Below are positions 6,547-12,419 of a DNA stretch of 12,419 bases, one piece after another. This stretch comes from Neisseria sicca 4320 (lineage in GTDB: Bacteria > Pseudomonadota > Gammaproteobacteria > Burkholderiales > Neisseriaceae), in contig NZ_AEPF01000081.1 of the NCBI RefSeq assembly GCF_000193735.1, positions 1-12,419 of the forward strand. The letters are read 5' to 3'. A program made the position numbers and the translations under genes. Under the pieces are notes generated by a model. It saw only the letters and a program-made list of their open reading frames with translations, did no database searches and was not told the origin of the DNA. Each line of letters begins with the position of its first letter. The stretch's first letter is position 1.

Positions 6547-6593
6547 AAAAGGTCGTCTGAAAGCCGAAGTTTGGGTTTTCAGACGACCTTTTT
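6547..6593. terminator. Bidirectional DUS-pair terminator between leuA and the EamA gene
   Basis: AGGTCGTCTGAA (6550-6561) and its complement (6578-6589) form a stem of about 16 bp, with T runs after the hairpin on both strands. It serves leuA from the left. It also overlaps the 3' end of the convergent transporter gene, whose stop codon lies in the right-hand DUS. Confidence 0.85.
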
Positions 6594-7439
6594 CATGACT
6601 GCACGTTGCACCCCGAATATCGATACCAATACCAACGCAAATCCTGCCAGCGATTTCGCGTCCATCCCTTGTCCTAAAAACAGCCAGCCCAAGACAAATG
6701 CCGAGACAGGGCTGAGTAGTCCCAGCGACGAAACCGCAGCAGGCGAAAGTTTGGCAATTCCCCTGAAAAACAACACATAAGCCAACACGGCACCAAACAG
6801 GCACAAATACAGATAGCCGCCGATATTGGCGGGGCTTAACGATTCAAGCGGCGGTTCGGCAAGCAGGGCGACGGGCAGTAAAAACAAGCCGCCGATAAAA
6901 AGCTGCCAGCCTGTGAACGCCAACACGGGCAACGAAGTGCGGCGGTGTTTCGACAAATAAACGCCCAACGCCATCGCCGCCGCGCCTGCCAGTGCCGCCA
7001 AAATCCCCATCCCGTCATAGCGCGCCTGCGGCGACAAAACCAAGAGCGCAATCCCCAAAACCCCTGCCGCCGACCAAGCCCAAGCCGCTTTGGGCGGCAT
7101 GGTTTTGCCGATTAACCAAGTGAACACCAACACCATTAGCGTTTGCGTCGAACTCAACACCGCCGCCAGTCCGCCCGGCAAGCGATACGCCGCCACAAAC
7201 AGCATAGTTTGAAAAAAACCGATGTTCAAAAAACCGAGCAAGACAACGGTCGCCCATTCGTCGCGTTTGGGTATGCGCCGCGTCCACGCCAACAGCAAAA
7301 GTCCGGCGGGTAAAACACGGATAAGCGCAGCAGTAAACGGCCTGTCCGGCGGCAGAAATTCGGTGGTTACGAGATAGGTGCTGCCCCAAATCAGCGGGGC
7401 GAGCGCGGTGGTCAGGATAGTGGCGGTGCGACTGGGCAT
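6579..7439 (-). CDS. EamA (DMT superfamily) inner-membrane transporter
   Basis: A 286-aa polytopic protein of the 10-TM drug/metabolite transporter superfamily, made of two EamA repeats (about residues 8-135 and 143-280). The start reads ALAPLIWGSTYLVTTEFLPP, as in PecM-like exporters. Hydrophobic segments are spaced as expected (e.g. 41-52, 64-84, 101-110, 122-136, 146-162, 177-193, 207-225, 236-253, 264-277). Such proteins export metabolites or amino acids; the substrate cannot be read from sequence. No Shine-Dalgarno is evident before ATG 7439, but the protein starts correctly there. The last codons are GTC GTC TGA, supplied by the DUS in the terminator, so the C-terminus KKVV and the stop are DUS-encoded. 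It converges on leuA, and a Correia element lies about 50 bp upstream of its start. Confidence 0.85.
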   Translation of the reverse strand: MPSRTATILTTALAPLIWGSTYLVTTEFLPPDRPFTAALIRVLPAGLLLLAWTRRIPKRDEWATVVLLGFLNIGFFQTMLFVAAYRLPGGLAAVLSSTQTLMVLVFTWLIGKTMPPKAAWAWSAAGVLGIALLVLSPQARYDGMGILAALAGAAAMALGVYLSKHRRTSLPVLAFTGWQLFIGGLFLLPVALLAEPPLESLSPANIGGYLYLCLFGAVLAYVLFFRGIAKLSPAAVSSLGLLSPVSAFVLGWLFLGQGMDAKSLAGFALVLVSIFGVQRAVMKKVV

Positions 7440-7489
7440 GGCGGAGGCTTTTGTGTATGGTGTTTTGGATAGTAGGCTGGGATTTTTGG

Positions 7490-7596
7490 TATAGTGGATT
7501 AAATTTAAACCAGTACGGAGTTGCCTCGCCTTGCCGTACTATTTGTACTGTCTGCGGCTTCGTCACCTTGTCCTGATTTAAATTTAATCCACTATA
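7490..7596 (+). mobile_element. Correia repeat enclosed element, short form (copy 1)
   Basis: A 107-bp element bounded by TATAGTGGATTAAATTTAAA and its near-complement, ending AATTTAATCCACTATA. The interior holds the conserved Correia segments GCCTCGCCTTGCCGTACT and TTTGTACTGTCTGCGGCTTC. It is the short, internally deleted class. The right TIR plus flanking AT creates TATAAT (7593-7598), with TTGTCC 19 bp upstream as a possible outward promoter; the spacing is long. These non-autonomous elements are specific to Neisseria. Confidence 0.9.
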
Positions 7597-7692
7597 ATGC
7601 CAACTTTGACAGGTTCGCTGATTTTGGTAGCCGTGGCTTTGGTTTACAATCATCTGGGCAAAGGGCGGCGGTATCCGACTTATTGGTTGTGA
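7597..7692 (+). pseudogene. 3' tail of an HPP-family membrane protein gene
   Basis: An open frame of 31 codons starts with the ATG formed right at the end of Correia copy 1 and ends at TGA 7690-7692. It encodes a transmembrane helix (TGSLILVAVALVYNHLG) followed by KGRRYPTYWL. HPP-family integral membrane proteins end in this way (hydrophobic helix, then GRRYP and W), so this looks like the last segment of such a gene with the rest lost at the Correia boundary. No ribosome binding site precedes it. The family call rests on a short match from memory. Confidence 0.5.
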
Positions 7693-7951
7693 AACCGCTT
7701 GAATCTTTTTTGGGATTGGATAATTCAGATAAACCATCCAATCTAAGCCTCCAAAACATGCTCCACTACGATTCCCCGCAAACCCACTCCGTAGCAGTTT
7801 AATCAGCAGTCCCACTTATTTTATTCCGCCCGCGCCGTATCTACCGCCGAAAACTCATGGACGGCGGTGCTGTCGAACACGGGCGGCGGGCTGTCGGTTT
7901 CATTCACAAGCAGACACTTTTTTCTGCTTCAAAAGATGCATTCAAAGTATT
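7693..7951. other. Intergenic stretch with no convincing gene
   Basis: 259 bp between the HPP-like tail and the lipocalin stop. Short open frames exist on both strands (for instance a minus-strand frame ending TARAE at about 7826), but none has a start signal or a recognisable product. No DUS terminator follows the lipocalin gene here. Confidence 0.4.
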
Positions 7952-8494
7952 TTACTTCCTATGCTTGGTACGAATAAGCGAAGATAAATCATAGCCTTGC
8001 TCTTTTGCACGCTGCAAATACGCTTGATATACCGCTTCATCCATATTCGGTGTACGCGACAATATCCACAAATATTTCCTATCGGGCTGTCCTACCATCG
8101 CATATTGGTAATTGCTGTCCAACGCCATCACCCAATAAGGCGCCTTGCCTACAGGCAGCCATCGAATCGCTTTGGGCAGAAAAGTCACGCTCAACTTGGT
8201 GTTTTCGGCGTTCTGCACACGTGCCAGCCCTTCGGCTGCCGACCAAGTTCCATCCGCCTTCAAACAACGGTTGGTCACGCTGATAGTGTCCTTACTTTTT
8301 ATCTTATAAAACGCCGTCACATCCGATACACAATGACTTTGGTAAGGCATAGGCAATCGCGCGATTTCGTACCACTGTCCTGCATAACGCTGCACATCTA
8401 ATTGCGGAATGGTTTGCAGCGGAGGCAAACTTTCCGACTGTGCGTAAGCAGCAAAACCCATAGCTCCTAATAATAACAATCCTTTAATTTTCAT
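7952..8494 (-). CDS. Secreted bacterial lipocalin (Blc-like)
   Basis: A 180-aa lipocalin, a beta-barrel that binds lipids or other hydrophobic ligands. The start ATG (8492-8494) follows a strong AAAGGAG on the minus strand. The frame runs 62 codons further up but lacks sense there. Residues 1-18 (MKIKGLLLLGAMGFAAYA) form a signal peptide with a likely signal peptidase I site before QSES, so the protein should be periplasmic. E. coli Blc is an outer-membrane lipoprotein with a lipobox cysteine; here there is none. The lipocalin core includes RYAGQWYEIARLP (37-49, with the GxW motif) and the C-terminal RKYLWILSRTP (139-149). C55 and C77 could form a disulfide. The gene lies between two direct Correia elements. 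Confidence 0.9.
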   Translation of the reverse strand: MKIKGLLLLGAMGFAAYAQSESLPPLQTIPQLDVQRYAGQWYEIARLPMPYQSHCVSDVTAFYKIKSKDTISVTNRCLKADGTWSAAEGLARVQNAENTKLSVTFLPKAIRWLPVGKAPYWVMALDSNYQYAMVGQPDRKYLWILSRTPNMDEAVYQAYLQRAKEQGYDLSSLIRTKHRK

Positions 8495-8732
8495 CTTGCA
8501 CGCTCCTTTAAAAATATCAGCATATATCATTTCGGCAAAGACAACACGCCAATTTAAGTAAAATATTCGAACGCTTACCGGATAAACCGGAAGCCTATTG
8601 AAGCCTATTGACAACAATGTCTGGCAGGCCATGCTCTGTGTCTTGGTGGTTTTTTTGATTGTTGCCGGTCGGTGCGGCAACGCCGGTTATTGATACGCGC
8701 ACTTTCGCGCAGATTTAGTCAGCATTCATATG
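8495..8732. other. Intergenic region upstream of the lipocalin gene
   Basis: 238 bp. It contains a perfect tandem duplication of AAGCCTATTG (8591-8610). A short plus-strand frame ends at 8693 and encodes a hydrophobic segment (ATG at 8631, MLCVLVVFLIVAG), which may be a gene remnant. I could not place a convincing lipocalin promoter. Confidence 0.4.
8591..8610. repeat. Two tandem copies of a 10-bp unit
   Basis: AAGCCTATTG occurs twice in direct succession, probably a slippage duplication. Confidence 0.8.
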
Positions 8733-8839
8733 TATAGTGCATTAACTTTAAACCAGTACGGCGTTGCCTCGCCTTGCCGTACTATTTGTACTGTCTGCGG
8801 CTTCGTCGCCTTGTCCTGATTTAAATTTAATCCACTATA
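8733..8839 (+). mobile_element. Correia repeat enclosed element, short form (copy 2)
   Basis: 107 bp, the same length and orientation as copy 1, with a nearly identical interior (differences include GGCGTT for GGAGTT and CGTCGCC for CGTCACC). The left TIR has drifted (TATAGTGCATTAACTTTAAA); the right TIR is intact. The two copies lie 1243 bp apart and enclose the lipocalin gene. Confidence 0.9.
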
Positions 8840-8840
8840 A

Positions 8841-8945
8841 ATGTTCGCCATGAGTCTGGACGACGTACCGCGATTGGTCGAACAATATTCCAACCTGAAA
8901 GACATCGGTCAAAGAGTGGAATTGTCTGAAAAAGGGCTGGCATAG
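8841..8945 (+). pseudogene. Orphan 3' gene tail after Correia copy 2
   Basis: An open frame of 34 codons begins 1 bp after Correia copy 2 (ATG 8841) and stops at TAG 8943-8945, just before a DUS terminator in the same orientation. The peptide ([16 protein letters not shown], then [18 protein letters not shown]) is hydrophilic and protein-like. With no ribosome binding site, a Correia junction at its start and a terminator after it, it looks like the end of a truncated gene. I do not recognise the family. Confidence 0.4.
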
Positions 8946-8946
8946 G

Positions 8947-8985
8947 CAGAGGTCGTCTGAAAACATTTTCAGACGACCTTTTTTA
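8947..8985 (+). terminator. DUS-pair terminator
   Basis: AGGTCGTCTGAA (8950-8961) and its complement (8968-8979) give a 14-bp stem with a tight CAT loop and a T6 run on the plus strand. It terminates the truncated plus-strand gene. On the minus strand it lies just past the ABC gene stop but has a poor T tract there. Confidence 0.85.
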
Positions 8986-11925
8986 CTTCTCCTGTTTCTT
9001 CAACAACAAACACGCCAAAATCAGGCTGGTGGCGGCAAAGGCGGCGATGGCGGCGTATTCGTGCAGCAGGTCGGCGGTGTGCAGCCCTTTGGTAAAACTG
9101 CCGACGCTGACGGTGTAGTACCACGACGACGGGAAGGTTTTGCCGATAACCAACGCGCCGCCTTCCATGGTGGACAGCGGGTAGAGAAAGCCGGAATAGG
9201 TTTGCGCGGGAATCATGGTGATGATGGCGGTGGCGAAGATGGCGGCAAGCTGGGAGCGCACGAAGCAGGAAATCAAAAGCCCCAGCGCGGTGGTGGCGGA
9301 CACCATCAAGAGCGTGCCGATGGCGAGTCCGGCAAACGAGCCTTTGAGCGGCACGCCGAACAGGTAAATAATCATCAGCATCATGGCGGCGAAGTTGACC
9401 ATGCCGACGGCGATATAGGGAAGCTGTTTGCCGATCAGATATTGCGCCACGGCGGCAGGCGATGCGTAAAAATTGGCGATAGAGCCGATTTCGCGTTCGC
9501 GCACCACGCCGACCGCCGACATCATGGCGGGGATCATCATCAACACCAGCATCATCACGCCCGGAGCGATGGCGTTAATACTGTCGAAATCCTGATTGTA
9601 CATAAAGCGCGGTTCGATGCCGGCGGGGGCTTTGAGCGAAACGGGCAGCCCGCTTTCGGCGATGCGGTCTTTAGTGTAGGCGGTAATCAGGCTGCCGATG
9701 TAGCCGCGGATGTTGGTGGCGTTAAACGGCATGGAGCCGTCCACATAAAAACCGACTTCGGGTTTGAGCCCGCGCGCCAAATCACGCCCGAAACCGCTCG
9801 GAATATCGATGACCAATATGGCGCCGGAGCTTTTGAGCACGGTGTCGATTTCGGCTTCGGACTGTATCGGCGGCTGTTGGAGGAAGTAGCGCGAACCGTC
9901 GAAATACTCAACCAGCTCGCGGCTGGCGGCGGTTTGGTCGCGGTCATAAACGGCGAATTTCAGATTCCGCACGTCAAACGAAATCCCCCAAGATACCGAC
10001 GCCATAATAATCAGCGGACCGAACACGGCGAAAAACAGGCGGATTTTGTCGCGCAAAAGCTCTTTGGCTTCGCGGCGGGCGAAGGTCCAAATCATGGAAA
10101 AACGGTATTTGAAGGTGTCGGTGTTTGGGTTGTCTCGTAAGGTATGTGAACTTTGTTCACGCACGCTGTTTTGGGTTTCAGACGACCTCGTATCTTTTTG
10201 AAGGTCGTCTGAAAGTTCAGAATGCCTGTCATCCGATTCCCCTTCCGCATGCGTGGCTTGCGCCACACACCCTACGGTCAGAGTTTCCGCCGATAGGGTG
10301 TGTGAACTTTGTTCACGCACGCCGTCTACGTCTTGGCGAAACTCGCGCTGTTCACTTTCAGAGTGCGCAGCCTCCTGGCGGGATGACCTTTCCTCACCTT
10401 CCCCGCCTTCCGCTTCAATCAGATACTGTACAAACGCTTCTTCCAAATCCGGCGCATTCTGCCTTGCCGCCAGTTCGGCGGGCGTGCCCACCGCCAGCAC
10501 GCGGCCTTTGTGCATAAAGGAAATGCGGTCGCAGCGGGCGGCTTCGTTCATAAAGTGGGTGGAAACAAAAATGGTGATTTTGTCTTCGCGGGAGAGTTTC
10601 AGAAGATGCCGCCAAAACATATCGCGTGCGGCGGGATCGACCCCCGAAGTCGGTTCGTCCAAAATCAATACTTCGGGGTGGTGCAGGCAGGCGGCGGCAA
10701 GTTGCAGGCGTTGGCGGATGCCCAGCGGCAGCGATGCGGGCGCGGTGTCGGCAACGTCCGCCAAATCAAACTGTTGCAGGGCTTCTTCCACCGCCGCCGC
10801 GCCTTTAGCGCCCATCTGGTAGAGTTTGGCATGCAAATCCAAATTGCGGCGCACGCTCAACTCCTCATACAGTGAAAACGCCTGCGACATATAGCCGACA
10901 CGCATCTTCGTGTCCAAGCCGCCCGCGTCTATCGGCCTGCCCAACAGCGTGGCATCACCTTCGGTCGCTTCCAGCAGACCGGTCAGCATTTTCATGGTGG
11001 TGGACTTGCCGCAGCCGTTGCTGCCGAGAAAGCCGAAAATCTCGCCTTTTTGAATGGTGAAGCTGACGTGATCCACAGCGGTAAAATCGCCGAAACGCTT
11101 GGTCAGCCCGTGCGCTTCCATCGCGGGCGGCGCATCGTGATCAGGGACGAACGGCGTAATGTCCAAACCGCCCGAACCCTGCTGTTTTTCCGGCGGCAGC
11201 ATTTTGACGTAGGCTTCTTCCAACACATCAGTGCCGTAATCCGCCAGCACATCGGCGGTGGGCTTGTTTTCCAGCAGCCTACCCGCGTCCATCGCCAGCA
11301 GCCGCTCGAAACGCTGCGCTTCTTCAATATAGGCGGTCGCCACAATCACGGTCATGCCCGAATGTTCCCGCCGCAAATCGTCCACCAACGCCCAAAACTG
11401 GCGGCGCGACAAAGGGTCCACACCCGTGGTCGGTTCGTCCAGAATCAGCAAATCCGGGCTATGCACCAGCGCGCAGCACAAACTCAGCTTCTGCTTCATC
11501 CCGCCCGAGAGCTTGCCCGCCGCCCTGCCGGAAAACGGCGCAAGGCGGGTCGCCTCCATCAGCCGCGCAATCTGCCTCGTGCGTTCCTGCCCATCCAAAC
11601 CAAACAGCCGCGCGTGGAAATCGATATTCTCATACACCGACAAGGTAGGATACAGGTTGCGCCCCAAACCCTGCGGCATAAAGGCGATGCGGTGCGACAA
11701 ATCCCGCCGCACATCCTTGTCCGCCATATCGCCGCCCAACACTTCCACCCGTCCGTCCTGAATCACCTTCACGCCCGCCATCAGCGAGAGCAGCGTCGAT
11801 TTGCCCACCCCGTCCGGCCCGATCAAACCGACCGTCGCGCCCTTCGGGATGTCCAGCGACACATCGTCAAGCGCAAGGGTCTTGCCGTAGCGGTGGGAAA
11901 GGTTTTGGATAGAAACGGTGTTCAT
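8983..11925 (-). CDS. rbbA: RbbA-like ABC protein: two ATPase domains fused to an ABC-2 permease
   Basis: A 980-aa single-chain protein with the order of E. coli RbbA/YhiH (about 911 aa), a ribosome-associated ATPase with a transporter-like membrane domain; drug export is the alternative role. NBD1 (1-245): Walker A GPDGVGKS (36-43), signature LSGGMKQ (139-145), Walker B LLILDEP (159-165). NBD2 (268-503): Walker A GSNGCGKS (301-308), a degenerate signature LPLGIRQ (399-405), Walker B LILDEP (420-425). The membrane domain (610-980) has one TM helix near 628-650, a large outer loop (about 655-785) starting VRNLKFAVYDRDQT, then about five TM helices. Residues 504-605 form a charged, Ser/Glu-rich, low-complexity linker built from Neisseria repeats, longer than I expect in RbbA. 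A Shine-Dalgarno (AAGG, 11933-11936) precedes the ATG. The gene starts 30 bp after the VOC gene. No HlyD-type partner is present. Confidence 0.9.
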   Translation of the reverse strand: MNTVSIQNLSHRYGKTLALDDVSLDIPKGATVGLIGPDGVGKSTLLSLMAGVKVIQDGRVEVLGGDMADKDVRRDLSHRIAFMPQGLGRNLYPTLSVYENIDFHARLFGLDGQERTRQIARLMEATRLAPFSGRAAGKLSGGMKQKLSLCCALVHSPDLLILDEPTTGVDPLSRRQFWALVDDLRREHSGMTVIVATAYIEEAQRFERLLAMDAGRLLENKPTADVLADYGTDVLEEAYVKMLPPEKQQGSGGLDITPFVPDHDAPPAMEAHGLTKRFGDFTAVDHVSFTIQKGEIFGFLGSNGCGKSTTMKMLTGLLEATEGDATLLGRPIDAGGLDTKMRVGYMSQAFSLYEELSVRRNLDLHAKLYQMGAKGAAAVEEALQQFDLADVADTAPASLPLGIRQRLQLAAACLHHPEVLILDEPTSGVDPAARDMFWRHLLKLSREDKITIFVSTHFMNEAARCDRISFMHKGRVLAVGTPAELAARQNAPDLEEAFVQYLIEAEGGEGEERSSRQEAAHSESEQREFRQDVDGVREQSSHTLSAETLTVGCVAQATHAEGESDDRHSELSDDLQKDTRSSETQNSVREQSSHTLRDNPNTDTFKYRFSMIWTFARREAKELLRDKIRLFFAVFGPLIIMASVSWGISFDVRNLKFAVYDRDQTAASRELVEYFDGSRYFLQQPPIQSEAEIDTVLKSSGAILVIDIPSGFGRDLARGLKPEVGFYVDGSMPFNATNIRGYIGSLITAYTKDRIAESGLPVSLKAPAGIEPRFMYNQDFDSINAIAPGVMMLVLMMIPAMMSAVGVVREREIGSIANFYASPAAVAQYLIGKQLPYIAVGMVNFAAMMLMIIYLFGVPLKGSFAGLAIGTLLMVSATTALGLLISCFVRSQLAAIFATAIITMIPAQTYSGFLYPLSTMEGGALVIGKTFPSSWYYTVSVGSFTKGLHTADLLHEYAAIAAFAATSLILACLLLKKQEK
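10111..10416. repeat. Repeat cluster inside the ABC-protein linker
   Basis: The linker DNA contains two identical 22-bp copies (10145-10166 and 10301-10322) with the palindromic core GTGAACTTTGTTCAC. They are 156 bp apart, so both encode VREQSSHTL (residues 536-544 and 588-596). It also has a third palindrome GTGGCTTGCGCCAC (10253-10266), and an 11-bp inverted repeat CACACACCCTA / TAGGGTGTGTG (10264-10274 and 10294-10304). Such units recall short dispersed repeats usually found between Neisseria genes. Here they are translated without a frameshift. Confidence 0.75.
10176..10214. repeat. Inverted DUS pair inside a coding region
   Basis: The complement of the DUS (10177-10188) precedes a forward DUS (10202-10213). 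They can pair as a 13-bp stem with a 13-nt loop and are translated as SDDL and RSSE in the ABC-protein linker. On the coding strand no T run follows, so full termination is not expected. Confidence 0.8.
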
Positions 11926-11954
11926 GATGCAGCCTTTTTTGCAAAAAACGGGAT

Positions 11955-11966
11955 TTCAGACGACCT
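11955..11966 (-). repeat. DUS that supplies the VOC gene stop codon
   Basis: Exact AGGTCGTCTGAA on the minus strand, read as GTC GTC TGA; the TGA (11956-11958) is the stop of the VOC gene. Unpaired, in the 30-bp gap before the ABC gene. Confidence 0.85.
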
Positions 11967-12345
11967 GTTCGTAACGGCTGATTTCCAAAAGATTGCCGTC
12001 AGGGTCGCGCAAATAAACCGACCGTATCGCGCCGACCGCTCCCGTGCGCGGAACAATCCCGCTGATGGCGTCCACCCCATGCGAAGCCAATTCTTCCAAA
12101 ACCTGCTCCAACGGAGTCTCCGTCAACAAACAAAAATCCGCCGTACCGCAGGCTGAATTTTCAGTATGCGGGACAATTTCCGCCCCGCGCCTGTGCAGAT
12201 TGATTTTCTGCCTGCCAAACAACAAAGCCTTACGCCCCTCGCCAAACGTGATTTCTTCCATACCCAAAATACGGGTATAAAAATCAATGCTGCGGGAAAT
12301 ATCGGCAACGGTTAAAACCAAATGATCCAGCGAAGTAATCTTCAT
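11956..12345 (-). CDS. VOC-superfamily (glyoxalase-fold) protein
   Basis: A 129-aa single-domain vicinal-oxygen-chelate protein, with two beta-alpha-beta-beta-beta halves. The start MKITSLDHLVLTVAD is chosen because AAGGAG (12355-12360) precedes ATG 12345 at good spacing; the frame runs 17 codons further upstream without family resemblance. Candidate metal ligands are H8 (LDHL), H51 (KINLHRRG) and E121 (DPDGNLLEIS), as in glyoxalase I and extradiol-type folds. Closest by pattern are the small VOC proteins often labelled 'virulence protein' or glyoxalase/bleomycin resistance family. The substrate is unknown; a dimer would be needed to complete the sites. It precedes the RbbA-like gene by 30 bp and is probably co-transcribed with it. 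The C-terminus VV and the stop are encoded by a DUS. Confidence 0.88.
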   Translation of the reverse strand: MKITSLDHLVLTVADISRSIDFYTRILGMEEITFGEGRKALLFGRQKINLHRRGAEIVPHTENSACGTADFCLLTETPLEQVLEELASHGVDAISGIVPRTGAVGAIRSVYLRDPDGNLLEISRYEQVV

Positions 12346-12405
12346 TTTTTGTATCTCCTTAGTTTTGGTTTGGTTTGGTCGCAAGCAACGAATCAATCAG
12401 GCTTC

Positions 12406-12419
12406 TATAGTGGATTAAC
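12406..12419. mobile_element. Start of a third Correia element, cut by the window edge
   Basis: TATAGTGGATTAAC matches the Correia terminal inverted repeat and runs off the end of the window. On the minus strand its outer end reads TATAGA, about 60 bp upstream of the VOC start, where a TIR-borne -10 could drive the VOC-ABC operon. Confidence 0.7.

Noticed and set aside
7015..7815. 266-codon minus-strand frame spanning the EamA 5' end, Correia copy 1 and the HPP-like tail
   Set aside because: Crosses a mobile element and is out of frame with the transporter; low-quality composition.
9061..10140. 359-codon plus-strand frame antisense to the ABC gene
   Set aside because: His/Gly-rich antisense shadow of the permease domain.
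11050..12156. 368-codon plus-strand frame antisense to the ABC and VOC genes
   Set aside because: Shadow covering two recognisable genes on the other strand.
12361..12380. Short GGTTT-type repeat near the VOC leader, possible phase variation
   Set aside because: Only about three imperfect units and not placed within a promoter spacer or coding frame.

Overview
The window looks like chromosomal DNA of a commensal Neisseria. The 12-mer AGGTCGTCTGAA occurs 12 times exactly (both strands), often as inverted pairs that form terminators. This is the AG-muc dialect of the Neisseria DNA uptake sequence (DUS), known from the N. mucosa / N. sicca group. Two short Correia elements (CREE) and the start of a third agree with this. 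The species assignment is inference from the DUS dialect.

Layout. At 1-270 there is a doubtful small ORF and the proS terminator. At 271-1983 (minus) lies proS, prolyl-tRNA synthetase. A 449-bp AT-rich divergent intergenic region follows, carrying a cluster of DnaA-box-like 9-mers. To the right on the plus strand are an S-formylglutathione-hydrolase-like esterase (2433-3281), a 2Fe-2S/FAD/NAD(P) oxidoreductase (3467-4474) and leuA (4721-6514). leuA has an in-frame N-terminal helix-turn-helix extension, and its promoter region holds a perfect 12-bp inverted repeat. A bidirectional DUS terminator separates leuA from a convergent EamA-type exporter (6579-7439, minus).

From about 7440 to 8980 the DNA is a rearranged accessory stretch. 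Two direct-oriented 107-bp Correia elements (7490-7596 and 8733-8839) flank a secreted lipocalin gene (7952-8494, minus). Each element is followed almost immediately by the 3' tail of an otherwise missing plus-strand gene; one of these tails resembles the end of an HPP-family membrane protein.

The right third (8983-12345, minus) is a likely two-gene operon: a small vicinal-oxygen-chelate (glyoxalase-fold) protein, then a 980-aa RbbA-like protein with two ABC ATPase domains and an ABC-2 membrane domain. The linker before its membrane domain is encoded by Neisseria repeats and an inverted DUS pair. A third Correia element begins at the right edge, just upstream of this operon.

The genes do not form one pathway: they are housekeeping (proS, leuA), redox or detoxification-type enzymes, and transport. 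The most unusual points are the HTH-LeuA fusion with its promoter inverted repeat, the repeat-encoded ABC linker, the DnaA-box cluster, and two genes whose last two codons and stop lie inside a DUS.
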